Shown: positions 1 through 6,315 of the stretch, piece after piece
How the letters are laid out: every line of letters begins with the position of its first letter
How positions within the stretch are numbered: position 1 is the stretch's first letter
Source: Caryophanales bacterium UBA6879
GTDB taxonomy: Bacteria > Bacillota_I > Bacilli_A > RFN20 > CAG-288
Reading direction: 5' to 3'
Assembly: GCA_002449135.1 (NCBI GenBank)
Contig: DKCH01000045.1
Location: 1 to 6,315, forward strand
DNA: 6,315 nt
Notes under the pieces: model-generated
The model's database searches: none
Told to the model about the DNA's origin: nothing
Seen by the model: the letters and a program-made list of their open reading frames with translations, nothing else
Position numbers and translations under genes: made by a program

Positions 1-1
1 A

Positions 2-316
2 GTACCAGTGGATTATGGGTATCGTGATTCTACTAATTTCTGGTATTCAAAATTTAGAAGACCACATAAAGAACCTATACCAGCTGGAAAAGAGGCGGAT
101 ATTCAATCAGTAATATATGCTGCAAATAGAATAGATGATAAAGTTAAATTTACTAAGGAAGCTTGCCAAAAATTAGTTAGGGTACCTAGAATTTTTTTAA
201 AAACAGTTTTAAATGGTTGTGTAAATTATGCCAAAGAAAATAATATTACCTTAATTGATGAAAAGGTTATGAATGAGATTAATGACAAGCGCAGTAAGGA
301 AAAGAAAAAGAGATAA
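2..316 (+). CDS. 3' end of an unidentified protein with a PCP_red-like C-terminal helical segment (5' partial)
   Basis: The frame is open from the left edge (GTA CCA GTG GAT...) to TAA at 314-316, so about 104 C-terminal residues are visible. The GTG at 8 could be a start, but only seven bases precede it and no ribosome binding site can be judged, so I treat the gene as cut by the window. The first part is rich in aromatic and basic residues (FWYSKFRRPHKEP). A helical stretch containing DIQSVIYAANRI follows. The segment from about position 143, FTKEACQKLVRVP then YAKENNIT and a final helix, resembles the pattern of the small PCP_red domain (T-x-E-A ... P ... YA-x-E-x-x-I-T). That match is from memory of the family pattern and is weak. 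The protein ends in a basic tail, KRSKEKKKR. There are no cysteines in a metal-binding arrangement and no membrane segment. Function unknown. The 112-bp gap and the promoter candidate after it suggest it is not co-transcribed with parE. Confidence 0.7.
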   Translation, partial: VPVDYGYRDSTNFWYSKFRRPHKEPIPAGKEADIQSVIYAANRIDDKVKFTKEACQKLVRVPRIFLKTVLNGCVNYAKENNITLIDEKVMNEINDKRSKEKKKR

Positions 317-370
317 TTTATCTACATTTTTAACTTTTTTTAAAAATAAAAGTACATAAATAAAAGAGTA

Positions 371-399
371 TTAAATTAATCTATCAAATTTGATAAAAT
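371..399 (+). promoter_or_regulatory. Candidate sigma-A extended -10 promoter for parE
   Basis: TGATAAAAT at 391-399 is a TGn extended -10 followed by TAAAAT, five of six matches to TATAAT. A poor -35 (TTAAAT, 371-376, three of six) lies 17 bp upstream, as is common for extended -10 promoters. Transcription would start near 405-407, giving a leader of about 23 nt that is just long enough for the ribosome binding site. In DNA this AT-rich such hexamers arise easily by chance. The location in the only gap before a compact gene series is the main supporting argument. Confidence 0.4.
382..395. repeat. Perfect 14-bp palindrome TATCAAATTTGATA upstream of parE
   Basis: The 14 bases read identically on both strands. 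The palindrome overlaps the spacer and the first bases of the candidate -10 element, where an operator would block RNA polymerase. It is flanked by a second, looser inverted pair, TTAATC (376-381) and GATTAA (405-410). With no central loop it is better read as a protein-binding dyad than as an RNA hairpin. No known operator consensus is recognised, and the high AT content makes a chance origin possible. Confidence 0.45.
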
Positions 400-415
400 A
401 AAATGATTAAATAGT

Positions 416-420
416 AAGGA
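416..420 (+). promoter_or_regulatory. Ribosome binding site of parE
   Basis: AAGGA, complementary to the 3' end of 16S rRNA, lies 8 nt before ATG at 429. It fixes that ATG as the start, and the translation enters the conserved GHKL N-terminal sequence within 20 codons. Confidence 0.75.
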
Positions 421-428
421 TTTTTTAT

Positions 429-2420
429 ATGGGAAATAGTTATACTGCGGATAATTTGAAATCTCTTTCTGAAATGGAAGCGGTCAGAAAAAGACCAGGA
501 ATGTACATAGGTTCTACTGATTTAAATGGTTTACATCATTTAGCATGGGAAATAATTGATAATGCTGTAGATGAAGCTAAAGAAGGTTATGGAAAAAGAA
601 TTGATGTTACTATCAATACAGATGGTTCTATTACTGTAGAGGATCAAGGAAGAGGTGTTCCTTGTGATATTAATCATAAGGAAAAAATTTCTGGCTTTGA
701 TATGGTTTATTTAAAGTTACATTCTGGTGGAAAATTTGATGAATCAAATTATCACGCTGCTGGTGGTTTACATGGTGTTGGTGGTGCTGTTGTTAATGCT
801 TTATCATCATTTATGGAAATCCATTCTTATCGTGATGGTTATGATAACTGGATAAGATATACTAATAAAAAAGGATCTACTAAAGGTGAAAAAGACGCTA
901 CACCCATTAAAAGAGAAAAATTAGATAAATTTAAAACAGGTACTAAAGTTACTTTTTTACCTGATCCAACTATATTCCAAGATACAAATTTTTCTTATGA
1001 AAGAATTGCTACTAGTTTAGATGATCGTGCTGGTTTAAATAAGGGAGTTACTTTTACATTAACAGATCAAAGATCTAATAGAAAGCAAGTTTTTTATTAT
1101 AAGGATGGTCTAAAAGAATATTTTATTTCTCATTTACAATCAAAATATCCTCTTTGTGAACCTATTTATATCGAAGGTGATTATTTAATTCCAAATGAAA
1201 ATAATAAGAAAAAAGAAATAATTCATGTTGAATTTATCGGTCAATATTACGATGATTTAAATACTGAACAAATTTTTTCTTTTACAAATGGTGTAAGGAC
1301 TAGCGAAGGTGGTAGTCATGTTGCTGGTTTAAAAAAGGGATTAACAATAGTTTTTAATAAATATGGTTTAAACCATAAACTAATTAAAAACAATGTGAGT
1401 TTAGAGGGTAGTGATATTAGAACTGGTTTGAATTGTATTCTTTCTATTACTGTTCCAGAAAATTACATTATTTTTGAAGGCCAAACTAAATCCAAATTAG
1501 GAACTAAAGAGGCTTTAAATGCTGTTGATGATGTTATTGAAAATAAACTTTATTACTATTTAGAAGAACATGCCAAAGATGCTAATAACATTTTTGGAAA
1601 AATTTTAACTTCCTTAGAAGAAAGACTAGCTTCTAATAAAGCAAAAGAACAAGTTAAAAAATTATCAAAACAAGATAGGGCAAAATTATCTAATCTTTCA
1701 GGTAAATTAACTCCAGCTTCATCAAAAGATTATAAAAACAATGAGTTATTTATTGTTGAAGGTGATTCTGCAGGTGGTTCAGCTAAAAAATGTCGTGATA
1801 GGGAACACCAAGCAATTTTACCTTTAAGAGGTAAACCTAAAAATGTAGTAGGTGAAACTAATGCTGATATTTATGATAATAAAGAATTAAATACTATTGT
1901 TTATACTATTGGTGCAGGTTGTGATAAAGATTTTAAGCTTAAGGATATGCGATATGGGAAAATAATCATTATGACTGATGCTGATGATGATGGTTGCCAT
2001 ATTCAAAATCTTTTAATTGCTTTCTTTTATGAGCATATGCGTCCTTTAATAGAAGCTGGACGTTTATATATTGCTTGCCCTCCTTTATATAGATTAGCAA
2101 AGAAAAATGGTGATGAAATGTATTGTTGGACAAATGAAGAATTAGATAAAGCAAGAGTAAAAATGGGAAATGGATATGTTTTATCACGTTATAAAGGTTT
2201 AGGTGAAATGAATTATAACCAACTCGGTGAAACAACTATGAATAAAGACTCACGTAAGTTGATACAAGTTATTATTGATGATTTAGATGAGTGTACTGAT
2301 AAAGTTAAACTTTTTATGGATAAGGATTTTGCCTCACAAAGAAAAGAATGGATTGATAATAATGTTGATTTTACTTTTAAACAAGATCATTTTGAGGAGA
2401 TAAAAGCTAATGAAAAGTAA
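429..2420 (+). CDS. parE: DNA topoisomerase IV subunit B (ParE)
   Basis: ATPase subunit of topoisomerase IV, which pairs with ParC in an A2B2 enzyme that decatenates daughter chromosomes and relaxes supercoils in the cytoplasm. The GHKL ATPase domain is intact: VRKRPGMYIGSTD (19-31), E41/N45/E49 in the EIIDNAVDEA motif (E41 is the expected catalytic base), D72 in VEDQGRG, and the ATP-lid glycines G112-G118. The transducer carries Q352-T-K354, matching the GyrB Gln/Lys pair that contacts the gamma-phosphate. The Toprim domain has E444 in EGDSAGG and D519-x-D521 in DADDDG, which bind the catalytic magnesium. R587-N595 (RYKGLGEMN) and the REWI-like C-terminal segment complete the subunit. At 663 residues it is the usual short Firmicutes ParE/GyrB length. 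I assign ParE rather than GyrB from the following parC-type gene and the C-terminal NNVDFTF ending. Odd points: HSGGKF replaces the usual HAGGKF, and the middle Toprim residue is a third Asp (D520). Confidence 0.95.
   Translation: MGNSYTADNLKSLSEMEAVRKRPGMYIGSTDLNGLHHLAWEIIDNAVDEAKEGYGKRIDVTINTDGSITVEDQGRGVPCDINHKEKISGFDMVYLKLHSGGKFDESNYHAAGGLHGVGGAVVNALSSFMEIHSYRDGYDNWIRYTNKKGSTKGEKDATPIKREKLDKFKTGTKVTFLPDPTIFQDTNFSYERIATSLDDRAGLNKGVTFTLTDQRSNRKQVFYYKDGLKEYFISHLQSKYPLCEPIYIEGDYLIPNENNKKKEIIHVEFIGQYYDDLNTEQIFSFTNGVRTSEGGSHVAGLKKGLTIVFNKYGLNHKLIKNNVSLEGSDIRTGLNCILSITVPENYIIFEGQTKSKLGTKEALNAVDDVIENKLYYYLEEHAKDANNIFGKILTSLEERLASNKAKEQVKKLSKQDRAKLSNLSGKLTPASSKDYKNNELFIVEGDSAGGSAKKCRDREHQAILPLRGKPKNVVGETNADIYDNKELNTIVYTIGAGCDKDFKLKDMRYGKIIIMTDADDDGCHIQNLLIAFFYEHMRPLIEAGRLYIACPPLYRLAKKNGDEMYCWTNEELDKARVKMGNGYVLSRYKGLGEMNYNQLGETTMNKDSRKLIQVIIDDLDECTDKVKLFMDKDFASQRKEWIDNNVDFTFKQDHFEEIKANEK
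2394..2400 (+). promoter_or_regulatory. Ribosome binding site of parC inside the parE coding region
   Basis: GAGGAGA lies about 10 nt before the parC ATG and is embedded in the last codons of parE. Because parC begins before parE ends, translation of the two subunits is probably coupled, which would help keep ParE and ParC in equal amounts. Confidence 0.7.
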
Positions 2421-4989
2421 TAAGAAAAATTCAAATATTTTAACTCAAGAAATCATTGAGCCTACTCCAATGTCTTTAGTAATGGCTGGTGATTTTAATC
2501 GTTATGCCAAAGCAGTTTTAGCTGATAGAGCGATTCCAGACGTTAGAGATGGAATGAAACCAGTTCAAAGAAGAATAATTTTTGGTATGTACAAAGAAGG
2601 AAATACCTTTGAAAAACCAACTAAAAAGTCTGCTACAAGTGTCGGTTATGTAATGGGTCATTTTCATCCACATGGTGATTCTTCAATTTATGAGGCATTA
2701 GTAAGACTTTCTCAGGATTGGAAAATGGAAGTACCTTTGGTAATTATGCAAGGTAATAATGGTTCTATTGATAATGATCCAGCCGCTGCTAGTAGATATA
2801 CTGAAGCTAAATTAGCTAAAATATCTAATCTCCTTGTTCAAGATTTAGATAAAAATACTGTAGATATGCAGTTAAACTTCTCTGATGAAGAATATGAACC
2901 AACTGTTTTACCTGCAAGATTTCCTAATTTACTTGTAAATGGTGCACAAGGTATTGCTGTAGGTGCTGTTACCAATATTCCAACCCATAATTTAGGTGAA
3001 GTTATTGATGCTTGTGTTTTTGCTATTTCACATAAAAGAGCAACTGTTGAGGATTTAAGAAAATTTATTTTAGGTCCTGATTTTCCAACAGGTGGATATA
3101 TTGATCAAAAAGATGCCTTAAATAAACTATATGAAACTGGACAGGCAAGTTTTTATATTAATTCTACTGCTCATGTTGATTTAAAAACTAATCAAATTAT
3201 CATTGATTCAATTCCATATGGTGCAATTAAGTCTGATTTTGTTGCTAATTTAGATAAACAAAGAATTGATAATAATATTGATAATATTTTAGAAATTAGA
3301 GATGAATCTACTGAGGATATACGTATTGTTTTAGATATTAAACCAGGACAATCAGCCCAAGCGATATTGGACTTTTTACGCAAAAAAGGACTATTAAAAG
3401 TAACATTTGGCGCTAATATGTTAGCAATTGATAAGGGTCATCCAAAGACTATGAATCTGCTAGATATTATTAACGCTTATATTGCTCATTATCGTCAAAC
3501 AGAATTAAGAAGAGTAAATTTTGATTTAGCAAAGTCTAAATTTAGATTAAACATTGTTAACGCCTTAATTAAATGTGTTGATATTATTGATCCATTAATA
3601 AAATTAATTAAAACTTGTAAAGGTAAGCAAGATGCTAAAAATAAGATTATGGAAAAATTCGGTTTTGATAATGATCAAGCTGAAGCAATTGTCATGCTTA
3701 ACTTATATAAAATCAACACTTTAGATTATTCAATTTTTCAAGATGAAAAGAAAACATTAGAAGATTTTATTAGTGAATTAACTAAACTTAAAGAAGATGA
3801 AAACTATTTAGATAAATTTATTATTACTGCCTTAAAAGAAGTTAAGAAGGAATTTGCTAAACCACGTAAAACTTTAATTTTAGATGAGCAAAAAATCATA
3901 GAAGATGTTGATATTACTCAACTTATTGCTAAAGAAGAAACAATGGTTGTTTTAAGTAAAGATTGTTACTTAAAACGTACCAACATGCGTTCATATCAAG
4001 CTAGCTTAGTTGGTGATTTAGAAAAAGATTTACCTAAATTAAAACCTGGTGATGGAACCATTTTAAATTTAAAATCTTCAACTCATGATTTATTAATTGC
4101 TTTTTTTGCTTCCGGAAATTATGTTGTAATTCCTGTCTATCAAATTCCTGAAGCTAAATGGAAAGAAGAAGGGAAACATCTATCCTTATTAGTAAAGAAT
4201 CTTAAATCTGAAGATAAAATTGTATCTGCCTTTGTTTTAGAAGATTTTGATTTAGATACATATTTTGTATTTTTAACTAAACAAGGAAAAATTAAGCGTA
4301 CTAAATTAAAAGAATTTGAACAAAAAAAGCTTACTGCTCGTCCAATAAAGTATATGTCTTTAGTAAGTGATGACAAAGTCATTAAAGTTTGTATTACTAG
4401 AAGAGACTCAGATTTAGTAATTATTCAAAATAATGGTTTTATCAATAGATATTCAGAAAGTGAATTAGCCCCATTAGGATTAAAAGCTAGTGGTGTTAAA
4501 GCTATTGATAACTTAAAAGATGATGTTTATTGCTCTTCTTTATTGGTTTTAAATAAAAATGATGATTCTAAAGTTATTTTAGTAGGTGATAAAGCTGCTA
4601 TCAAAGGTATCAATAGTAAAAAGATTAGCAATACTGGAAGATTAAAAGCAAAATTAGACTTGGTAAAAGTCTTTAAGTCTAACCCTTGCAACATAATTGA
4701 TGCCTTTATAGATAATGAAGAGAATTTTGTTATTTACTCAAATAGTTCTACTAAGGAAATTAAATTTAATAATATTGATTTTGCTCCAGAAATTGGTACA
4801 GGATTTAAGTCAAATATTGATTTTAAAGAAAATATTATTGGTGTTAATCATCATTCATCTGTGATTAATAAGACTTTTAAATTAGGGAAAGAAATTATTA
4901 AAATTGAAACTAATAATGAAGAGAAAAAAGAAAATGATGATGAAAATTTAACATTATTTTCTATGTTTGAAAAAGAAGAAAAGAAATAA
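2410..4989 (+). CDS. parC: DNA topoisomerase IV subunit A (ParC)
   Basis: DNA cleavage and rejoining subunit of topoisomerase IV. The start overlaps the last 11 nt of parE and has a good internal ribosome binding site. The N-terminal breakage-reunion part shows RAIPDVRDGMKPVQRRI, the quinolone-pocket helix HPHGDSSIYE (H86-E95) and the active-site pair R129-Y130 in ASRYTEAKL. Y130 is the residue expected to bond covalently to DNA. The tower and coiled-coil region (about 360-490) contains DQAEAIVMLNLYKI. The C-terminal DNA-wrapping domain (about 505-840) begins with KRTNMRSYQAS and lacks the QRRGGxG GyrA-box, which, together with the parE neighbour, supports ParC over GyrA. Length (859) is slightly above the roughly 800 common in Bacilli. 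S91 and E95, equivalent to the Ser80/Glu84 quinolone-resistance positions of staphylococcal GrlA, are the sensitive-type residues. The last ~25 residues form a charged, probably disordered tail holding NLTLF (846-850). Confidence 0.95.
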   Translation: MKSNKKNSNILTQEIIEPTPMSLVMAGDFNRYAKAVLADRAIPDVRDGMKPVQRRIIFGMYKEGNTFEKPTKKSATSVGYVMGHFHPHGDSSIYEALVRLSQDWKMEVPLVIMQGNNGSIDNDPAAASRYTEAKLAKISNLLVQDLDKNTVDMQLNFSDEEYEPTVLPARFPNLLVNGAQGIAVGAVTNIPTHNLGEVIDACVFAISHKRATVEDLRKFILGPDFPTGGYIDQKDALNKLYETGQASFYINSTAHVDLKTNQIIIDSIPYGAIKSDFVANLDKQRIDNNIDNILEIRDESTEDIRIVLDIKPGQSAQAILDFLRKKGLLKVTFGANMLAIDKGHPKTMNLLDIINAYIAHYRQTELRRVNFDLAKSKFRLNIVNALIKCVDIIDPLIKLIKTCKGKQDAKNKIMEKFGFDNDQAEAIVMLNLYKINTLDYSIFQDEKKTLEDFISELTKLKEDENYLDKFIITALKEVKKEFAKPRKTLILDEQKIIEDVDITQLIAKEETMVVLSKDCYLKRTNMRSYQASLVGDLEKDLPKLKPGDGTILNLKSSTHDLLIAFFASGNYVVIPVYQIPEAKWKEEGKHLSLLVKNLKSEDKIVSAFVLEDFDLDTYFVFLTKQGKIKRTKLKEFEQKKLTARPIKYMSLVSDDKVIKVCITRRDSDLVIIQNNGFINRYSESELAPLGLKASGVKAIDNLKDDVYCSSLLVLNKNDDSKVILVGDKAAIKGINSKKISNTGRLKAKLDLVKVFKSNPCNIIDAFIDNEENFVIYSNSSTKEIKFNNIDFAPEIGTGFKSNIDFKENIIGVNHHSSVINKTFKLGKEIIKIETNNEEKKENDDENLTLFSMFEKEEKK

Positions 4990-5516
4990 TGAAAAGGGAA
5001 GTTAGTAAATATTATGCTAATTCATTATTTTCTTTACCTTTAGAATTGCTTGCTAAAAAAGGGTATAAAGTTTTTTTAATTGATTTAGATAATACTTTAA
5101 CTAGTCCATTTTCTAAAAAACCTGATAAACGCTCTTATGATTTATTTGAAAGACTTTATAAGTTAGGAATAGATGCTTATATTATTTCAAATAATCATAA
5201 AAAAAGAGTAGAAGAATTTGCTTCTCGTTTAAAAGTAAGTTATGTTTACCATGCTTTTAAACCATTTAAATTTAAAATTGAACGCTTTATTTTACAAAAT
5301 GGGTTAAATAAGAGTAAAATTTTATTAGTAGGAGATCAAATCATTAATGATATGTATCTCTCTAGAAGCTTAAAAGTTGATGGGTTATTAGTTAACCCCA
5401 TTAGTAAAAAAGATAATATATACACTAAGCTTATTCGTCCTTTTGATAAGGCTTATAAAAAAAGACTTATTAAAGAAAATCGTTTAGGGACATATTTAAA
5501 AGAAAGTGAGGAATAA
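4989..5516 (+). CDS. yqeG: YqeG-family HAD phosphatase (HAD subfamily IIIA)
   Basis: A 175-residue haloacid-dehalogenase-fold phosphatase with all four motifs: motif I DLDNT (nucleophile D32, acid/base D34), motif II SNN (S67-N69), motif III lysine K91 in FKP, and motif IV GDQ-x3-ND (D116, D121) for magnesium. Length and motif spacing match Bacillus YqeG. The family is related to yeast Gep4, a phosphatidylglycerophosphate phosphatase, so a role in phosphatidylglycerol synthesis is possible, but the substrate cannot be read from the sequence. There is no signal peptide or membrane span, so it should be cytoplasmic. The ATG shares its A with the parC stop (TAATG), and only an A-rich, weak Shine-Dalgarno (AAGAAG) precedes it, so translation probably depends on ribosomes finishing parC. 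It lies immediately before yqeH, as in Bacillus. Confidence 0.9.
   Translation: MKREVSKYYANSLFSLPLELLAKKGYKVFLIDLDNTLTSPFSKKPDKRSYDLFERLYKLGIDAYIISNNHKKRVEEFASRLKVSYVYHAFKPFKFKIERFILQNGLNKSKILLVGDQIINDMYLSRSLKVDGLLVNPISKKDNIYTKLIRPFDKAYKKRLIKENRLGTYLKESEE
5508..5513 (+). promoter_or_regulatory. Ribosome binding site of yqeH inside the yqeG end
   Basis: GAGGAA sits 5 nt before the ATG at 5519, within the last codons of yqeG. Its position and strength decide the yqeH start. No other ATG occurs before the zinc-finger cysteines. Confidence 0.7.
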
Positions 5517-5518
5517 AG

Positions 5519-6315
5519 ATGTTATTTAAAAAGAAAGAAACTGCACCTACTACTATTACTAGTCAAATTAGAATTAATCGCTGTTCATCTTGTGGTCAAA
5601 TTTTACAAACTGATGATCCTAAAAAATCAGGTTATATTTCTCCAAATCGTTTAGAAAAACATATTGAAGAAGGGTTTTGTAATCGTTGCTATAATTTAAG
5701 ACATTTTAATGCTTCTAATAATAATGAATTTAATGCTGACTATATTAAAATTTTAAATAAAGCTAAAAATGATCAGGCCTTAATAGTTTATGTTTTGGAT
5801 CTTTTCTCTTTTGAACCTTCATTAATTCCTAATATTGGAAAATATCTGCCTGATAATTTAATTGTAATTTTAAATAAAAGAGATATTTTAGGTCCACTTT
5901 TTAATGATGATAAGCTAATCTCAGACGCTTTAAAAAGATTAAAAGTTGAGAATATTATTCCTCGAAAAATCTTATTATTTTCTTCCATTACTCAACTTAA
6001 TATTACTAAATTGTTTAATATTATGAATGAAGAAAGAAAAGGGAAGGATGTTTATTTTATTGGAGCTAGTTTAGTTGGTAAATCTTCTATTGTTACTGAG
6101 ATGCTTCGTCAATATGTAAATAACACTTCAAGAATGATAACTACTAAGCAAATAGAAGGAACCTATTTAGATGTTATGGAAATTCCATTAGATGAAAATT
6201 CTTCTATGTATGATACTCCAGGTATATTTAATCCAAATTCGATTTTAAATCAGTTAGAACGTAATACTAGTAAATATATTGTTCCTCGTGAGGAAGTTAA
6301 TTTAAGAAAAATTAT
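5519..6315 (+). CDS. yqeH: YqeH, circularly permuted ribosome-biogenesis GTPase (3' partial)
   Basis: The frame opens at ATG 5519, two bases after the yqeG stop, and runs off the right edge; 265 of an expected ~370 codons are present. A treble-clef-like zinc finger is formed by C22-x2-C25 and C54-x2-C57. The GTPase motifs follow in the permuted order typical of YqeH/RbgA-type proteins: G4 NKRD (119-122), a G5-like SS (155-156), G1 GASLVGKSS (182-190), G2 region EGTY (213-216) and G3 DTPG (232-235). The missing part should hold the C-terminal RNA-binding region. Bacillus YqeH acts in 30S subunit assembly. Two departures from the family stand out: Leu185 replaces the P-loop Asn (GxxNVGKS in relatives), and EGTY replaces PGTT. 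The protein also has about 16 extra, partly basic residues before the zinc finger compared with Bacillus YqeH. Family membership is secure; catalytic behaviour is uncertain. Confidence 0.92.
   Translation, partial: MLFKKKETAPTTITSQIRINRCSSCGQILQTDDPKKSGYISPNRLEKHIEEGFCNRCYNLRHFNASNNNEFNADYIKILNKAKNDQALIVYVLDLFSFEPSLIPNIGKYLPDNLIVILNKRDILGPLFNDDKLISDALKRLKVENIIPRKILLFSSITQLNITKLFNIMNEERKGKDVYFIGASLVGKSSIVTEMLRQYVNNTSRMITTKQIEGTYLDVMEIPLDENSSMYDTPGIFNPNSILNQLERNTSKYIVPREEVNLRKI

Larger units (their letters stand above)
317..428 (+). other. Intergenic region between the upstream gene and parE
   Basis: This very AT-rich 112-bp gap is the only sizeable non-coding stretch in the window. Its left half has T- and A-runs with two weak inverted repeats (311-323 with 6-bp arms and a 1-nt centre, starting inside the stop region; 333-353 with ACTTTT/AAAAGT arms). 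Neither is GC-rich enough to call an intrinsic terminator. Its right half has the parE promoter candidate, a 14-bp palindrome and the parE ribosome binding site. I see no small ORF, tRNA or riboswitch-like structure. Confidence 0.7.

Noticed and set aside
311..353. Possible intrinsic terminator after the first gene
   Set aside because: The two inverted repeats have only 6-bp A/T-dominated arms, one with a 1-nt loop, and no GC-rich stem followed by a T-run. Too weak to call.
390..418. TTGATA (390-395) as a -35 box for a promoter nearer parE
   Set aside because: At 17 bp spacing the -10 position reads AGTAAG, which does not resemble TATAAT, and transcription would start inside or past the ribosome binding site.
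1969..2235. 88-codon open frame on the minus strand inside parE
   Set aside because: It lies opposite conserved Toprim codons, has low-complexity His/Leu-rich composition and no family resemblance. It is a shadow of parE codon bias.
2680..2694. Quinolone-resistance substitution in ParC
   Set aside because: S91 and E95 are both the sensitive-type residues, so there is no sign of target-site resistance.
3192..3383. 63-codon open frame on the minus strand inside parC
   Set aside because: Ser/Ile/Leu-rich shadow of the conserved parC frame with no recognisable domain.
4140..4382. 80-codon open frame on the minus strand inside parC
   Set aside because: It lies opposite the ParC C-terminal domain, has no recognisable motif, and is explained by AT-rich codon use.
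429..4989. Reading the pair as gyrB-gyrA rather than parE-parC
   Set aside because: The A subunit lacks a GyrA-box and has the KRTxxRSYxAS segment of Firmicutes ParC. The overlap with the B gene also fits the parEC arrangement.
5788..5988. 66-codon open frame on the minus strand inside yqeH
   Set aside because: The plus strand here encodes the YqeH G4 motif NKRD in a well-aligned frame, so the minus frame is a shadow.
429..6315. Alternative genetic code with TGA as tryptophan
   Set aside because: Every tryptophan in the window is TGG, no TGA occurs in frame, and conserved motifs align under the standard code.

Overview
This is an AT-rich, gene-dense bacterial window whose genes all run on the + strand. 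The gene content (a Firmicutes-type topoisomerase IV pair, YqeG, and a circularly permuted YqeH GTPase), the strong A/T preference at third codon positions and the lysine-rich proteins point to a low-GC Bacillota/Mycoplasmatota lineage, such as a gut Bacilli or RF39/Acholeplasma-like organism. All seven tryptophans I can place in the genes are TGG, there is no in-frame TGA, and all four complete reading frames end in TAA. This is what the standard genetic code would give, and it argues against a Mycoplasma/Spiroplasma-type code 4 organism. The species cannot be named from the sequence.

Layout: (1) positions 2-316 hold the 3' end of an unidentified gene whose last ~50 residues weakly resemble the small helical PCP_red-type domain. 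(2) Positions 317-428 are the only real intergenic gap. It carries an extended -10 promoter candidate overlapping a perfect 14-bp palindrome, then a clear ribosome binding site. (3) parE (429-2420) and parC (2410-4989) encode the two subunits of DNA topoisomerase IV and overlap by 11 nt. (4) yqeG (4989-5516) overlaps the parC stop by one base (TAATG) and encodes a small HAD-family phosphatase. (5) yqeH (5519 to the window end, cut off) encodes a zinc-finger, circularly permuted GTPase of 30S ribosome assembly.

From 429 onward the genes overlap or lie two bases apart and no terminator is visible, so parE-parC-yqeG-yqeH is most simply read as one transcription unit. ParE and ParC together form the A2B2 enzyme that decatenates daughter chromosomes. 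YqeG and YqeH belong to the conserved yqeGH(-aroE)-yhbY-nadD-yqeK-rsfS neighbourhood of Bacilli, which I would expect to continue past the right edge. The window is mainly housekeeping. The points most worth a second look are two departures from consensus in the YqeH GTPase site, a beta-clamp-like peptide in the ParC tail, the palindrome over the parE promoter, and the joining of topoisomerase IV genes to the yqeGH cluster. I see no mobile element, CRISPR array, RNA gene or defence system.
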